Part shown: piece by piece, positions 43,725 through 55,805 of the stretch
Numbering within the stretch: the first letter of the stretch is position 1
How the letters are laid out: each line of letters begins with the position of its first letter
DNA from: Heliopora coerulea
Lineage: Eukaryota; Cnidaria; Anthozoa; Scleralcyonacea; Helioporidae
DNA length: 64,000 nucleotides
Assembly: GCA_030142905.1 (NCBI GenBank)
Contig: JASJOG010000658.1
Location: forward strand, 1-64,000
Reading direction: 5' to 3'
Notes under the pieces: model-generated
Told to the model about the DNA's origin: nothing
Database searches by the model: none
Seen by the model: only the letters and a program-made list of their open reading frames with translations
Program-made: the position numbers and the translations under genes

Positions 43725-46700
43725 CTATTAAAAGGGATATTAATAGAATTTAACGATAGCCAGTGTTTCAGTGAAGACGATTTAAAATTTGTTTTCTGTT
43801 TTGGCTGTGAGTTTTGAAAACGATCAAAACTACCCTATAAGCACAAAAAGGCAGCTCAATGCCAAGGCAGAAAGGGACAGGTTGACGTACTTTCTGAGAG
43901 TGCAAGGAAAGGTAGAAAAGAAGAAGTTCTCATACCCAAAAATCGCGCTCTACAGATGTCGGTAAGCTGAAATTAAATAACCGAAAAAGAATAAAATTGA
44001 CTTCATGAAGTTAATACATTAACCCACGAGAAAATTGAGCACTGGGAGAGAAAATGTGTGACGAAAACAACTTTCCGCTAGTGTTAAATAGTCAGTTCTG
44101 TTTCCTTTTACATAAGAAGAAAAGCAGGAGAGAAGGACCTCTAAAGCCCAGTCGACAACTGCAAACATTCTGTAGCAAGTTTTCTGACAAAGATATTTGC
44201 TCGTGTTTGAAGACAGCAAAAGCTAGGTTGAAAACTCGTTTGTCTATGTGCTTTCTCCCCGCTTTCTTGATGGAATTCAGGTTCGAGTCTGAAATCTTGG
44301 AAAACAATAATCGCAACACGCCGAAGTAACTCCTATTATTCACCATACGCGTTTGTTTTGCTTGTAGTCGCATGCACACTTCCTTAAGATTTACCAACTA
44401 TTGCAACTCACAAGAGCGAGTGCAAGGTCGACCCAGTCTACGACGAGGGTGGACATTCGACCTCGTAATGATACTCCCATTGAATCTAAAATTATTTATG
44501 TCATGTGCATTTGAAAACATTACCAAAGAGATTGCATGAAAGATTTCTACCCGATATATACATTCGCTTCATAAATGTGCGAATGGATGGGGAACAGTAT
44601 TGCTCATATCAGTCTACGAAGAAGCTCTGAGAATTACATCTTCCCGTCAGGTAAAAATGTTGGACAACAATGTACTGGAATTATGACTCTGTTCATTAAT
44701 ATACAAGATATGGAATTATCATCCTTGGTAAACTGATCCAAATAACTTATATTCGGAAACCGTTATGTTCAAGTTTATCACAACTAGTCAATTAATCACT
44801 TTTTATGCTTATTAAACTTCTCACTTTGCTAACACTTAATAACAGGAAAAAAACTTTTATCCTGTCTCTGCAGAAGAAATCAGTTAACAGAGGCTTCTGA
44901 AAAAAATTTCGAAATGCTGATCAATCATCTTATAGATTATCCGTTAGTTTTGAACGTAAGTGCTAACAATATTTAATCATCCTTTATTTATCATATTTAA
45001 TCACCTTTTGAAACGGAAGATTTTTCAACCTCAATATTTAAGAATGTAATAAACTAACAATGGTTGTTTCTCACGAGGCCGTGTGTAACTGTTATAAAAA
45101 GTTTAAAATCCATAAAAATGTAGATCAGAAACCCACACATTGAATACTACTAAAACTATTTACAGTCGCAATATGAATTTGCACGCATTATAAAACAATT
45201 AAGATATTACTTTTTAAAATTATTAAAAATACTATTATTTAATCTATTATTTAAAACTGCACTTTTGTATTCAGCTGGTTGGTTATTCCAGACTTTGGCA
45301 CCTTCATAACTAAAACCTCTTTTCATTGCATTTGTTTTTGGCTGTGACAGCGTCAGCTAACGTTGTTATTTCTTAGGTTGTAATTTTTGTCGTTCGATAG
45401 TTTGAACATATTCCAACTATTTTCTGGACATTCCTTTGTAAGAACCTTTGTTTTGATACTTAACTTGCGTGACAGACTGAGTGTTCTCAGTAAGATTTTC
45501 AGTTCAACGCTATTTCGAATGTGTTACAGAAAATGTTATTATGGTCACAATTTCGAGAGACATCCTGTTCTTTTAGGACGATCTCTCAGAAATTTAAAAT
45601 TTCGTGACTGGTGCAAACCCTAACTGGAGAATCTCAACGCGCAAAACGAATCTTGCAGTTGAAACCTACCGCAAACTATCATCACATTACGGAAATGTAT
45701 TCAATAAGACAGGTTATTATGTAATATCCTAGAATAGATGAGGTGCTAGCTTAATACAGCTTGCAGCTGGCGATGTTCCTGTTCAGCGAATATTAAAATT
45801 GAATACGTCATCCCGAGTACTCTGAGGATTCCTCTATCTTAGAAAAGATCTGTCAGGGAGAGCTACTTTTCAAAACTTTCTTGTCTTTTAACTCCACTGA
45901 AAAGTGGTGGTAGGGGGCAAGCTGAAGGGCAAAAGCCCACAGCCCCTTCCCCTGCGCTGGCGTTGCGTAATGTTGATAGAAAGCAACCAAAATGATTGCA
46001 ACCACTGCATCGAATTACAATCCTCTGTACGCAGTTCACGTCGTCATATTGCATTAAAACAATGCATGCCATCAAGTACTTTTTTGTTATTCTTTTACAT
46101 GCGTCGCAGACAAACGTGTTTACCGTGTTATACGTGGAAAAAAATAGAGGTTCAAATAACATTAACACGTGGAAAATTGATTTAGTACCAACAGCTTAAT
46201 TAAAGATAAGGAACATAAGATAGTATTTCAAATTTCAAATGATGATACACCGAAGTGTACCGAAAGTGATTGTAAGTAAGAGTATTAAAACATATATTAG
46301 GCTACAACTGTGTAATTACTGATTCGCAGGAGCAACGTTTTCCGACACCCATACCTCAAATCTTTTCACTCTCATAATACTCGGGATGTATGAATACGCG
46401 AGCACTGCAAATATATATAGATTACTTCATGGTTGATGAGCGAGTACGAGTTTTATTCACACGTGAATAAAAATCGGACAAGCGAACCAACCATGAGGTA
46501 ATTTGTTTATTATATGCCTACTGTGATTAACATTTCTTTCATGACAAGTGAAGGAACAAACGCTATTTAGAATTCCTCTCCGCGACAAGTCGACGAAGTC
46601 GTATAAACACAACATAAAAGTTAGAAAATGTATTTGTTTTTAACGATACTCTTAAAAGTTCACGTTTAACAGCAAGATAAGTACGAACATAACGTAATAA

Positions 46701-47549
46701 AGATGATATCTGAGAGCAAACAAAAATTTCGAGCTGTTAAGGTTCGCATGAGCTGCGGCGGGAAAAGTCGATACGATTTTCACACTAGTGGCAAACATTC
46801 CCCTGGGGCCTCTGATTGGTCAGAAGATTGTAGTTACAACAAGGAAAAATCGTCTGACCAATCGCGATCGAACTTCACCTGTAAGAGACGACTTTTATCT
46901 TTGCGCTTGCGAAGGAGCATATCACAGTAGGTATATAATAAATTTACTAGACTTGCGAGCACTCGCAATTAGCGAGTCAGAACAAGCTTTCGTTCTTACT
47001 ACACGCGAGTAAAGGTAGCCATACTCATGAGCAGCACTGTTGGGCTTATGTGTGGATAGATGTTTAAAATACCGTATTATTAAATTTTATGGCCAGCTCG
47101 GGATACGCTCCACAATGGCTAAAACCTAGTTTCATGATTATGAGTAGCTCATGGGCATTAATGACATGGATTATAGCATTGCAGTATGGGGTGATAATTT
47201 CTCAATTTTAAGCTGCATGATTCCTGCCTAAATGGTGGTAAACTGCACCTAAATAGGAAAGGTAATGCATATCTCGCAATGAACCAGTGTTGTTTTGCGA
47301 AAAATTGAAGGGGGGGAACGCGTATGAAAGTCGAATGGGTGTGGTCATTTTATGAATAGTAATATAGAAATAAAGGAGTGTGTCCTACATACACAAAATT
47401 GACTTTTATTCCAATCTATTCAAATAAAATTTTTAGGGCATTGTTCTTTGTCAAAAAAGTAAACAAACTAAGCTCTTGATTTGTAAAAATAACAACCTTG
47501 CTTAAAACTTACTTAATTAACTACTTAAGATAAGTATGATTCTAAACTT

Positions 47550-47818
47550 ATGATTCTCAGGGATAATCTTAAGAAAACAGCAACCAATGATAAGGCAAGT
47601 GATAATTGGCTGACGTATAAACTTACTCGAAACAAAGTTAACGATAATTTTAAATGTTCGAAGGTTGGGTATTATAATAATTATTTTAAAGAAACCTTAG
47701 GTAATACCAGGGACTCTTGGAAAAGGGTGAACATGATTATGGGGAAAAATCCCGATTACACAGAGATAGATAATATTAGTATTGGGGATATAACTTATGC
47801 TTCCTCAAGTGAAATAGG
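47550..47818 (+). pseudogene. LINE endonuclease-RT linker, copy 3
   Basis: The frame carries DNLKKTATNDKASDNWLTY, YYNNYFKETLGNTRDSWKRV and IMGKNPDYTEIDNIS. It stops being LINE sequence at GAAATAGG (47811-47818), where a hAT-like element is inserted. The endonuclease upstream is deleted. Confidence 0.8.
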
Positions 47819-48272
47819 CAGTGGCGTACCGTGCCCATTTTGAGTGAGGACGGGGTTGGTGCGTGTACTGTCCAGTCCTCATTTTACCAAGAGAAATAAA
47901 TTCAAATACCAGAGTCAAAGAGATCATCAATCCGTTTATTCCCAGTGGTCAGGATTCAGGAGTGCGTAAAAAAGTGACATACTCAACGGCGCACCCACGA
48001 TTTTTGTTAGGAAGGGCTACGAACGTTAAATCAGCTTCCACTTGGGAGTTTTGGCGTCATGATCTCCCAGAAATACTTAACATTTTAAAGTCTTGACGAG
48101 GCCAATTGCGGCATTGAGCAGACTGTCCAATCAAAGGACCGAGACAAATCTATATTTGACAAGGGGGATCTGGGCGCTTGCTCCTTCAAGAAAATTTTGA
48201 AATCTTGATGCCTTGAAACATCATTTCTAGCAATCCCAGACGATAATTTCTGCGACAAATGCTTGTTACATT

Positions 48273-48291
48273 TATTTATTTATTTATCTAT

Positions 48292-48330
<39 letters not shown>
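48273..48330. repeat. (TTTA)n microsatellite
   Basis: A tetranucleotide run with one variant unit (TCTA) is the 3' tail of the minus-strand LINE at 48271-49370. Confidence 0.9.
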
Positions 48331-48331
<1 letters not shown>

Positions 48332-48523
48332 GCATCTTTAGACACGGTAACCTGATCATCCAACAAGGGGTTGCTTTTCATAGGGCCGTGTAGTAAAATA
48401 CATAATAATTAAGAGAATATATTTACAATTAAAATGGAACATCTACAGCTAAAATACTATGTACAAGAATAAAAATGGTAAAAGTTAGAGATCTTGACTA
48501 TTAAAATAAGATGTGTAATTGTT

Positions 48524-49360
48524 TTAAGAGAAGGAGTTCCAGATCATGGCACCTCGATACCCAAGAGTTCTTTTCATGGCATTTGTGTTCGGTTTGGGTA
48601 AATGCAATTTAGTGTTATTACTTCTCAAATCATTACAGTCCCGATTTAGCACATGAAATAAGTGGCTTAATTGGGAGTTTCCACTCATGCACTTGTTAAT
48701 TAGTGACAACAACTGTTCATCCCTTCTGCATTGAAGCTTATTCCATCCCAATTTCTTCAAGGTGTTAGTTGCTGATGAGTAGTAACTGTCTCCCGCGATT
48801 ACACGAGCTGCTTTGTTCTGAAGTTTTTGCAACCGTGTTTTTAGGTCGTTGGCACAGTTGTCCCATACGAGGGAACAATAATCCAAATGAGGTAGCACTA
48901 AAACCTTATATAACCTTTCCAAACATTCTTTACTAATTACATCCTTTACTCTCCGTAAATCACCTATTCCTTTGGAGACTTTTTTGCAAACATGTTCAAT
49001 ATGCGTTTTCCATGATATATTCTCATCAATGAATACACCTAGTGTTTTGGTGTTGCCTACACGATTGATAACTTGATCGTTAATGGAAACACGAGGGTCG
49101 GTTTCAATGCGTGATATTCTTTGCTTAGATCCAATAATCATATATTCGGTCTTGCTAACATTCAATGATAACTTGTTTGCTTGCAGCCAGGAATGCACGT
49201 TATTTATTTCTCTATTTATTTTTTCTTCAATTTCTTGGGAGGAGGTGCCAGTTACAGTAAAATTAGTATCATCAGCAAATAAACTAGGGGCGGAATTGTT
49301 TAGGCAGTTAGGTAGATCATTTATATAAATTAGAAATAACAAAGGACAGAGATTTGACCC
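48524..49360 (-). pseudogene. LINE reverse transcriptase C-terminal half (CR1/L2-like)
   Basis: The open frame of over 270 codons begins at the QGS turn, then LLFLIYINDLP and the catalytic LFADDTNF. It continues with WLQANKLSLNVSKTEYMI, LGVFIDENISWKTHI, LDYCSLVWDNC and LQKLQNKAARVI to the C-terminal MKRTLGYRGAMIWN. There are no stops or frameshifts, so the insertion is young, but the endonuclease and most of the RT fingers are missing. Confidence 0.9.
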
Positions 49361-50871
49361 TTGTGGAACTCGTTATTTTGCACTTGTTTTTTAAATTAAA
49401 AAATACTACAGTACTGAAAGACAAAGTATCGTAATTCCTCAGACCGAGATATATTCATCGAGACGAAGTTCAAAGAACCGGATATTACTAACCTATTAAA
49501 AGCCAACCACTCTAGTCTATATCCTGTTCATTTCGGCCACTTGTCTACTGCTAGCGACATTTTTAACTGGGTATCCGAAAAATATATTGCTCTACTAGCC
49601 ATAGAATTTGACGAAAATATCTTCATAGACTTGTTGTTCCTTGAAGCAGATGTCAAAATCAGGATTTTTTCAATAACGACAGCATATCGGTCGTGATTTG
49701 GGATTTCCATTCAAAATCGGGATAATCCCAACGAGATTGGGATGGTTGCACGGTCTAATTAAGACTTGACAGTCTTTATACACAACACAACAGTAAGGTG
49801 ACAGAGAAATTATAATATTTCACTGTAATCTGTCAGAGGCATCGTACAACCTTCGCAGTTTCCTTTTGATTTTACGTTACATTTTTAATTTTTTTAGTTT
49901 CTTTGACTCAAATAGACATCTTTATGTGGCTGTTAACGGAGGGGCTTAAGCTCCCCAGACACCCCCCACCTTGGGTGGGCCACTGGACATACTGATCAGT
50001 GATCAAGACAAAACTGCAGTTACAAATTTGTAAAATAAGTGGCACTTTTTCATTTTCGAACGTTTTTGAAAAGTTCTATTTTGGAAGTTAACCGAACTAC
50101 CAGTTTTCAGTAACAATAAACATATATACTGCAAAACTTACATTGCATGTTTGAACATAATCATGGATGCAGGATGTTTAAACATTCCATAACGTTGTTA
50201 AAAGTTCACTTGCATAGAATAGTCATTATGTCCAATTTACGAATTTCTATTTATATTCTGGTCGTGAGTTTCTCTTAAACAACAACTAAAACAGCGAATC
50301 TTTTAGCGGTTTGTACGCTCTTTTCGAGGCATTTTGCCGACTGGATGACTTTCTGGTTAAATGTGGAATCAGACTATCAGATCGTGAAAAATTTCGGAAA
50401 CTGATATCACGAACTTTAAACAATCCGTGGGAAAGATGTAGGTGTGATGGAGAACATATAAGATAACCAAATATTTTATCGTGGGAAAACGCTTTTACGC
50501 ATTTAACCAATGCGTAAACCAGAAGGAAAGATCGTTTTCCACTTTCAGCTCTCGATCCAATCAAATGGCTTAATTTCCGGCTAAATTTAACATTTTTTCT
50601 AGCCCAGGAATGTCTAGAATACTTTCGATTTTCAATAAAGTCTAATTTCCGAACTGTGAATTTTTAAAATCATCAGAAAACACGAACAAGTTACCCGACG
50701 ACAGGTTTAAGTTTCACGGTTTTCCCAATTTCTGGTTATACATACGGTCTTTACCAACGAAAGTCGTGCTTTACCGAGAGACTGGCGTTTTACCGACCAG
50801 CTAACCAAAACGTAGAAAGGTGTAATACCGCCCCACCCCCCCACCTCGCATGGTACGCCTCTGGAAATCAG

Positions 50872-52506
50872 TGATGTATTAGATCACCACTTTACGCAAA
50901 TAGGGCCACGATTACCAAATGACATCCCCACAACGGATGCTGCTTTTACAGAATATATCACCCCTACTCAACACAGCTTTTCTATTAAAGAAACCAATAA
51001 CAGCCCTGTTCATAAACTAAGACTGTCATTACCACTAAATAAAGGAGGTGGCTTTAATGGAATTTCTTGCAAACTATTGAAAGAAGCTGCACCAATTAAA
51101 ACACCAGTGCTAACTTTTACTATAAATCTGTCAATTAGCAGTGGTGTAATTCCGGATTGCTGCAAAATTGCACGAGTATCTCCAGCGTATAAGGAAAATA
51201 CTGAGTCTGATCCAAATAACTACAGGCCTACATCTGTTCTACCGATCATTAGTAAAATAGTGGAGAAGAGTGTTTTCAGTCAGGTTTATACTTATTTAAT
51301 TGAAAATGATCTCCTAGGAGATTCTCAACATGGTTTTAAACCAATGCATTCAACCAATACAGCTTTACTTGAAGCCACAAAAGATTGGTATTTAAATATC
51401 GATAATGGTCTACTTAACGTTGTACTAGTTTGGATCTAAAGAAAGCTTTTGATACGGTCAACCATCAGATTTTACTTGAAAAGCTTAAACTCTATGGAGT
51501 AGACGCTCATGCCTTTCTCTGGTTTACCTCATATCTTTCGGATCGTAAACAGGGTACGTACGTAAAGGGTTCTCTTTCTTATTGCCTTCCAATGATCTGT
51601 GGAGTGCCCCAAGGATCTGTCCTTGGGCCCTTATTACTTTTAATCTATATTAATGATCTTCAAGCCTGCCCTTTCTCATCCTCTGTTACGATGTATCCAG
51701 ATGATACATGTTTTATAGCTTTTGGAAGTGATCTTGAAACATTATAACTTATGTTAAATAGCGATTTAAAAATGGTGCAGACGTGGCTATAAGCCAACAA
51801 ACTTACTTCAAATGTCAAAAAGACGAAGTACCTTATAATAGCAAGCAACCATAGACTCAATCAATTGGAACATGATTTTGATATTAAAGTCATGGATCAG
51901 CCACTATTTAGAGTAAACTCCTATAGATATTTAGGGATTGATGTAGATAAGACCCTAAGTTGGCAAACTTAAGTTGGTTCAATATTCAACAAGATCTCCG
52001 CAGCTCTTAGGGCATTAATACGAGTTCGTAACATTGTACCCCGCCAAACTTTATTGAGAATATAAAAAGCCCTGATAATACCGTATCTTGACTATTTGTA
52101 GTGAAGAGTGGGAATGTTTGGGAAAATGCAATTCTGACGGACTCCAGAAACTGCAAAACGGGCCAGGTAAAATAATTACTTATTCACGTTATGAACACCG
52201 ATCTTCGGACATCTTAAATGAACGTGGTTGGGAAGCTGTTGATCAAAGACGCACTAAGCAACTGCCGGTTTGCGTTTACAAGATTATAAATAATTTTTTT
52301 CCTACGGGCCTGAAATCTTTATTTGAACCCACCTTACAAATTCATTCATATAACCTGAGTGGGGGATCAAACAACATTTTTATCCAAAGACCTCAAAATG
52401 ATGCTCCAAAGAAGAGTTTTAGCTATCGAGGTGCAGTTCTGTGGAAGAGCCTGTCAAATGAATTTAAAACTAAGCCGTCAGCTGCTTTGTTTAAAAGTGC
52501 GCTTTA
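50872..52506 (+). pseudogene. LINE reverse transcriptase (CR1/L2-like), copy 3
   Basis: This is the sister of 29041-30707 and in part less decayed. 51077-51439 holds KEAAPIKTPVLTF, NNYRPTSVLPIISKIVEK and QHGFKPMHSTNTALLEAT. 51430-51747 holds DLKKAFDTVNHQILLEKLKL, CGVPQGSVLGPLLLLIYIND and the PDDTCF active site. 52088-52507 holds the C-terminal region. Stops near 51437, 51747 and 51970 inactivate it. A 3' region runs to about 52740. Confidence 0.85.
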
Positions 52507-52802
52507 GATTTCTGTTATTATCACTTAATTGCTTGGATTATTTTTTGAGATTTATTCATAGGATTAATATGTTGTAATAATTAGTATTGTTAATATGTGT
52601 AATTTATATAAAATAGGGTATTGATTACTGTATTGTAAAATTTTAATTATTGTACGCCTTTCTGGAAGAGCATTGTTTTGTAATGATGAGATACAGTGGG
52701 GAAATAAAGCTTGATAATGATGAAAACTAATATGGCCGATTATGATAAGATTCCCAGGAACAATTCAGGAACAAAAAAGGGCCAGACTTGGACACTTGCT
52801 GG

Positions 52803-52992
52803 CAGTGGCATAACGGACTATGATGAGGGTTAGAGCAACTCCTAAGGGCCCCCGACCTCTAACTGGCCCCTGATGACTCTGTAAAGATAATTGAGATTAA
52901 AGTTTTGAAATATATGTTTATACTAAGGGGGGTGACGGAGGCCCCCGAACGAAAATCTCCTAATGGCCGCTAGTAGTTCTGTTCCGCCACTG
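52803..52992. mobile_element. hAT MITE, 190 bp, sister copy
   Basis: This is collinear with 30964-31153 and flanked by CTTGCTGG (52795-52802) and CTTGCTAG (52993-53000), 7 of 8 identical. The insertion predates the segmental duplication. Confidence 0.75.
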
Positions 52993-54287
52993 CTTGCTAG
53001 CTAAGGATTCATCACCCTTTGTTGTTTCCAACAAGCCACAAATAACTTGTGGCCTGGTGATCTTCAGAAGCTGCTTTAGAGATCAACGATACTTTAGAGA
53101 TTAACGATATATTACTACCGCTGACTATAACATTATATTAATGCTATAATAGCTTTGATGTATTGCTTTAATACGCTCATCATTATTCTGTTAACCATGA
53201 GTGAACGACTGCTTGTCTTTCAAGAAAGAAAATTCCCAATTATGGCAAAAATTACTAACAGTAAAACAATCATTATATCAACCAGCACATCAACCTGCAC
53301 ATAAACCACACCAACGGATTTCGTTTTATTTGCTTATACCACCGTTGCTTATTATTTGGCAAAGTCTTGGTAGCGTGCACTGAATGTCACTATGCATGCC
53401 ATGCTCAATACATTTCTCAATAATTGACTTGTTACTCCCAGATTGTCTAGTGAACCATGGCTAACCGCCCCAGTCACAGTTTAGAATACGTTTTACACAG
53501 AACTTACCGGTAACGTGTTCTAGGTCCTTATATTGACGCCAGTTACGTTTGAATGCTACTGCTGGTATGTCAATATGTTGATACGGAACTTCCATGCTTG
53601 TCTCTACATCTAGAAAAAGTAAAAAGTAAAAAAATGGTTAGGAGATTCTGGGTGTTGGTCACAATAACGATTTAATGACATTTACCTCTTCTTTTTCCGC
53701 CATTTTTATGCTGTTTGTTGATTTTGTTTTTCATTCGTATTGATTTTCATAGTTTCAAGGCATTGTTTTATTGTTTTAGCAGAAAACAGATATAAGCTGT
53801 AGCTGGTTGTGTTCCACAAGAGTGACAGCAGTGATCACAGCCAAATCATTACGCTTATGGAACTATTTGATCAACTACAATTCAGGTCTACAAGTCACAG
53901 TAGGCGATCAGGGGAGCGTGACACTCGCGATTCAGGTAATGACGGATTGATGAGATTTGAGGTGTCACTGATCTTTTTTCATTTTATAGTTGAGGGTAGA
54001 AAGGATCTTTACTTTCACTTTGTAATCTGATGTCGCTTTGACAACGTTCGTTCATCAGGACATGAGGCCATACTAATTTACGTTTATCTGTTTATCGTGG
54101 AATTTATGTGAAAGGAAATTTGTTTGAAGTTTCTGTTAAAAGACACTCTCTTTTAAAAGTTGTAATTTAACTTTGCATTTTTGTTGCTATTGATGAGATA
54201 TATATTTTGGAAATGTGAAGGCTTGGAGATTTCTTGAATAATACATGAACGCTTAACAGGCGCTGTCCTCAGAAAAACGATTTCTGA

Positions 54288-54358
54288 GCCCCAGACGGGA
54301 TTGAACACTCAACGTTCTGATGACCCGTTAGACGATCTAACCATTGAGCAAACGAGAC
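54288..54358 (-). tRNA. tRNA-like unit, degenerate
   Basis: Read on the minus strand, an acceptor GTCTCGT/CTGGGGC, a D arm (GCTCAATGGTTAGA) and a T arm related to the unit at 31797 are visible. There is an extended anticodon region and a shortened T loop. A TCAGAAAAACGATTTCTGAG hairpin flanks it. No second inverted unit is seen. Confidence 0.4.
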
Positions 54359-54429
54359 TCAGATGGTGAGTTCTGGTGAACATTGGACATATGTGCGACC
54401 TTAGCGGAAGCCACTATATGTTACTATCC

Positions 54430-55457
54430 TTTAATCGGGTCAATGTGTGGAAAGGAAATCGAAATGCCGAAAGCTCAATCCAGAAAGACTTAACCAAAAA
54501 TTGTTCTTTGACGCAACTGAGTTATGGCTGATTGTTTGCTTCATGATTTGTTGTTGGGAAAACTAACCAAAAGACTTAGCTAAGTTATTCACCAATATGA
54601 TTGTCGTAAGCCGGGAATAAGAAAGTTTGTTTGAGGTTCGGAAGAAATTAACATTATTAACATCCAAACTACGCATAGTTCAAACATAAATTGGGAAAAG
54701 AGTACAACGCGTGAAACTGAAAACAGGATGAAGACAGATGAACGTTTCAAGAAGAAGCCTAGCGTAAGAACCAGACAGTTTAACGAAAAAAAAAGTCTCC
54801 ATAACCGTTTTACTGTTTACCATAGGTTTATGGTGAAACTACAGACTGGTAAGTTTGTGGAGCTTTTCCCAGAACTGGTAGCGTGTGGGTATTTAACCGG
54901 TTATTTTGACCCCTCGGGATAACACTGCGACAATTTTACCCTGGCCAGCGGCCAGACAATTTTTCGTCAACGCGAAACGTCGCACGGTGAAAGGGTTACT
55001 CTTTTTAAGTTTGAGCAAATCTCTACTCCACTCCAAGACGTAATCCTTATCGCAATTGTGATCCTTATTTTGATCCTAATCCAATCCCTAATCCTGACCG
55101 AAACTCAAACCCTAACTCGAAACCAAACACCTAATCCTATCCCCTTACAAAGCCTAAAGTAATGAAAAAACAAAGAATTTAAAAGTGTTACATGGCAAGA
55201 TGTGCCCAGAACCCAAGAAGTGCCGTTTGTAAATCGATGCTACTAGGCAATAGGCTCTAAGCATTGGAATGTGCCGACTTCAGGGAAAAAATTGTACCCT
55301 TTTCCGGCGGGATGTCTCCCTTTGACAAGTAAAATAATCTGGCGTTAACTTGAGTAAGATGATAGAACACTGATGCTGCCGGGAAAGAATTGAGGTGATC
55401 ATGAATTGAGACAGTTTTAGTTGAGATAGCTATAACTCTTCTCCGGCAGGATATAGC
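54430..55457. other. Unannotated spacer with telomere-like tract
   Basis: I see no gene. 55050-55145 carries irregular CCTAAT/CCCTAA units. A 64-codon open frame at 54728-54922 has no recognised motif. Confidence 0.4.
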
Positions 55458-55797
55458 CAGTGACGGCGCAAAGGGGCCAGAGGGGGCATTTAGCCCCAAG
55501 AGAAAATTTTTTTGTCTTCACATTGCCCCTTCCTTTAACTCCTATACAAAGTGGAAGATTTGTATATCTTGGTCACTATTTACGCATTGTAAACTCATTA
55601 TGAATGAAAAATGAGGGATATTATCATAGCGCTATGATATTTTATAGGAGTCATAGAAATAGAATATTCCTTATATTTACAGTATACATAGATTTCATAG
55701 TAAATTTATCATAATTATTCACCTGGGGGTTATCCCCTCTCAGAAATTCTGTTGCCCCTCCTTTACCCACGGAATAAGAATTCTCTGGCCGCCACTA
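55458..55797. mobile_element. hAT-type MITE, 340 bp
   Basis: The ends are CAGTGACGGCG and the complement TAGTGGCGGCC, flanked by GATATAGC (55450-55457) and GATATCTC (55798-55805), 6 of 8 identical. It is non-coding. Confidence 0.5.
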
Positions 55798-55805
55798 GAT
55801 ATCTC

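Larger units (their letters stand above)
41698..44480. repeat. Segmental duplication block A, second copy
   Basis: This block is collinear with 1-2760. It carries a MITE (42597-42810) and the intact death-domain-like exon (43423-43724). The rest is non-coding. Two overlapping minus frames near 44019-44397 are also open in the partner copy, without a recognised product. Confidence 0.85.
48271..49370 (-). mobile_element. 5'-truncated LINE insertion with AAAT tail
   Basis: On the minus strand the element runs from within RT (49370) to an (AAAT)n tail at 48271-48330. The empty site is seen at about 27500 (ACATTTATCGTTATTTTG). No clear target duplication can be separated from the tail. It is present only in copy 3. 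Confidence 0.85.
47819..50863. mobile_element. Non-autonomous hAT-like element, complete copy
   Basis: The termini are CAGTGGCGTACCGTG (47819) and the complement of CATGGTACGCCTCTG (to 50863). They are flanked by GAAATAGG (47811-47818) and GAAATCAG (50864-50871), 6 of 8 identical. Removing the element restores the LINE frame (SSEI to SDVL), which fixes the boundaries. It is about 1.9 kb without the nested LINE. It encodes no transposase. Confidence 0.85.
44400..54130. repeat. Tandem segmental unit, copy 3
   Basis: This repeats copy 1 in the same order: block B (44400-45610), block C (45610-47480), LINE linker, hAT-like element, LINE RT, hAT MITE and flanks. It lacks the tRNA insertions at 31178 and 31595. 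The LINE endonuclease is deleted between about 47530 and the linker. An extra LINE lies at 48271-49370. 53010-54130 is otherwise without genes. Confidence 0.8.
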
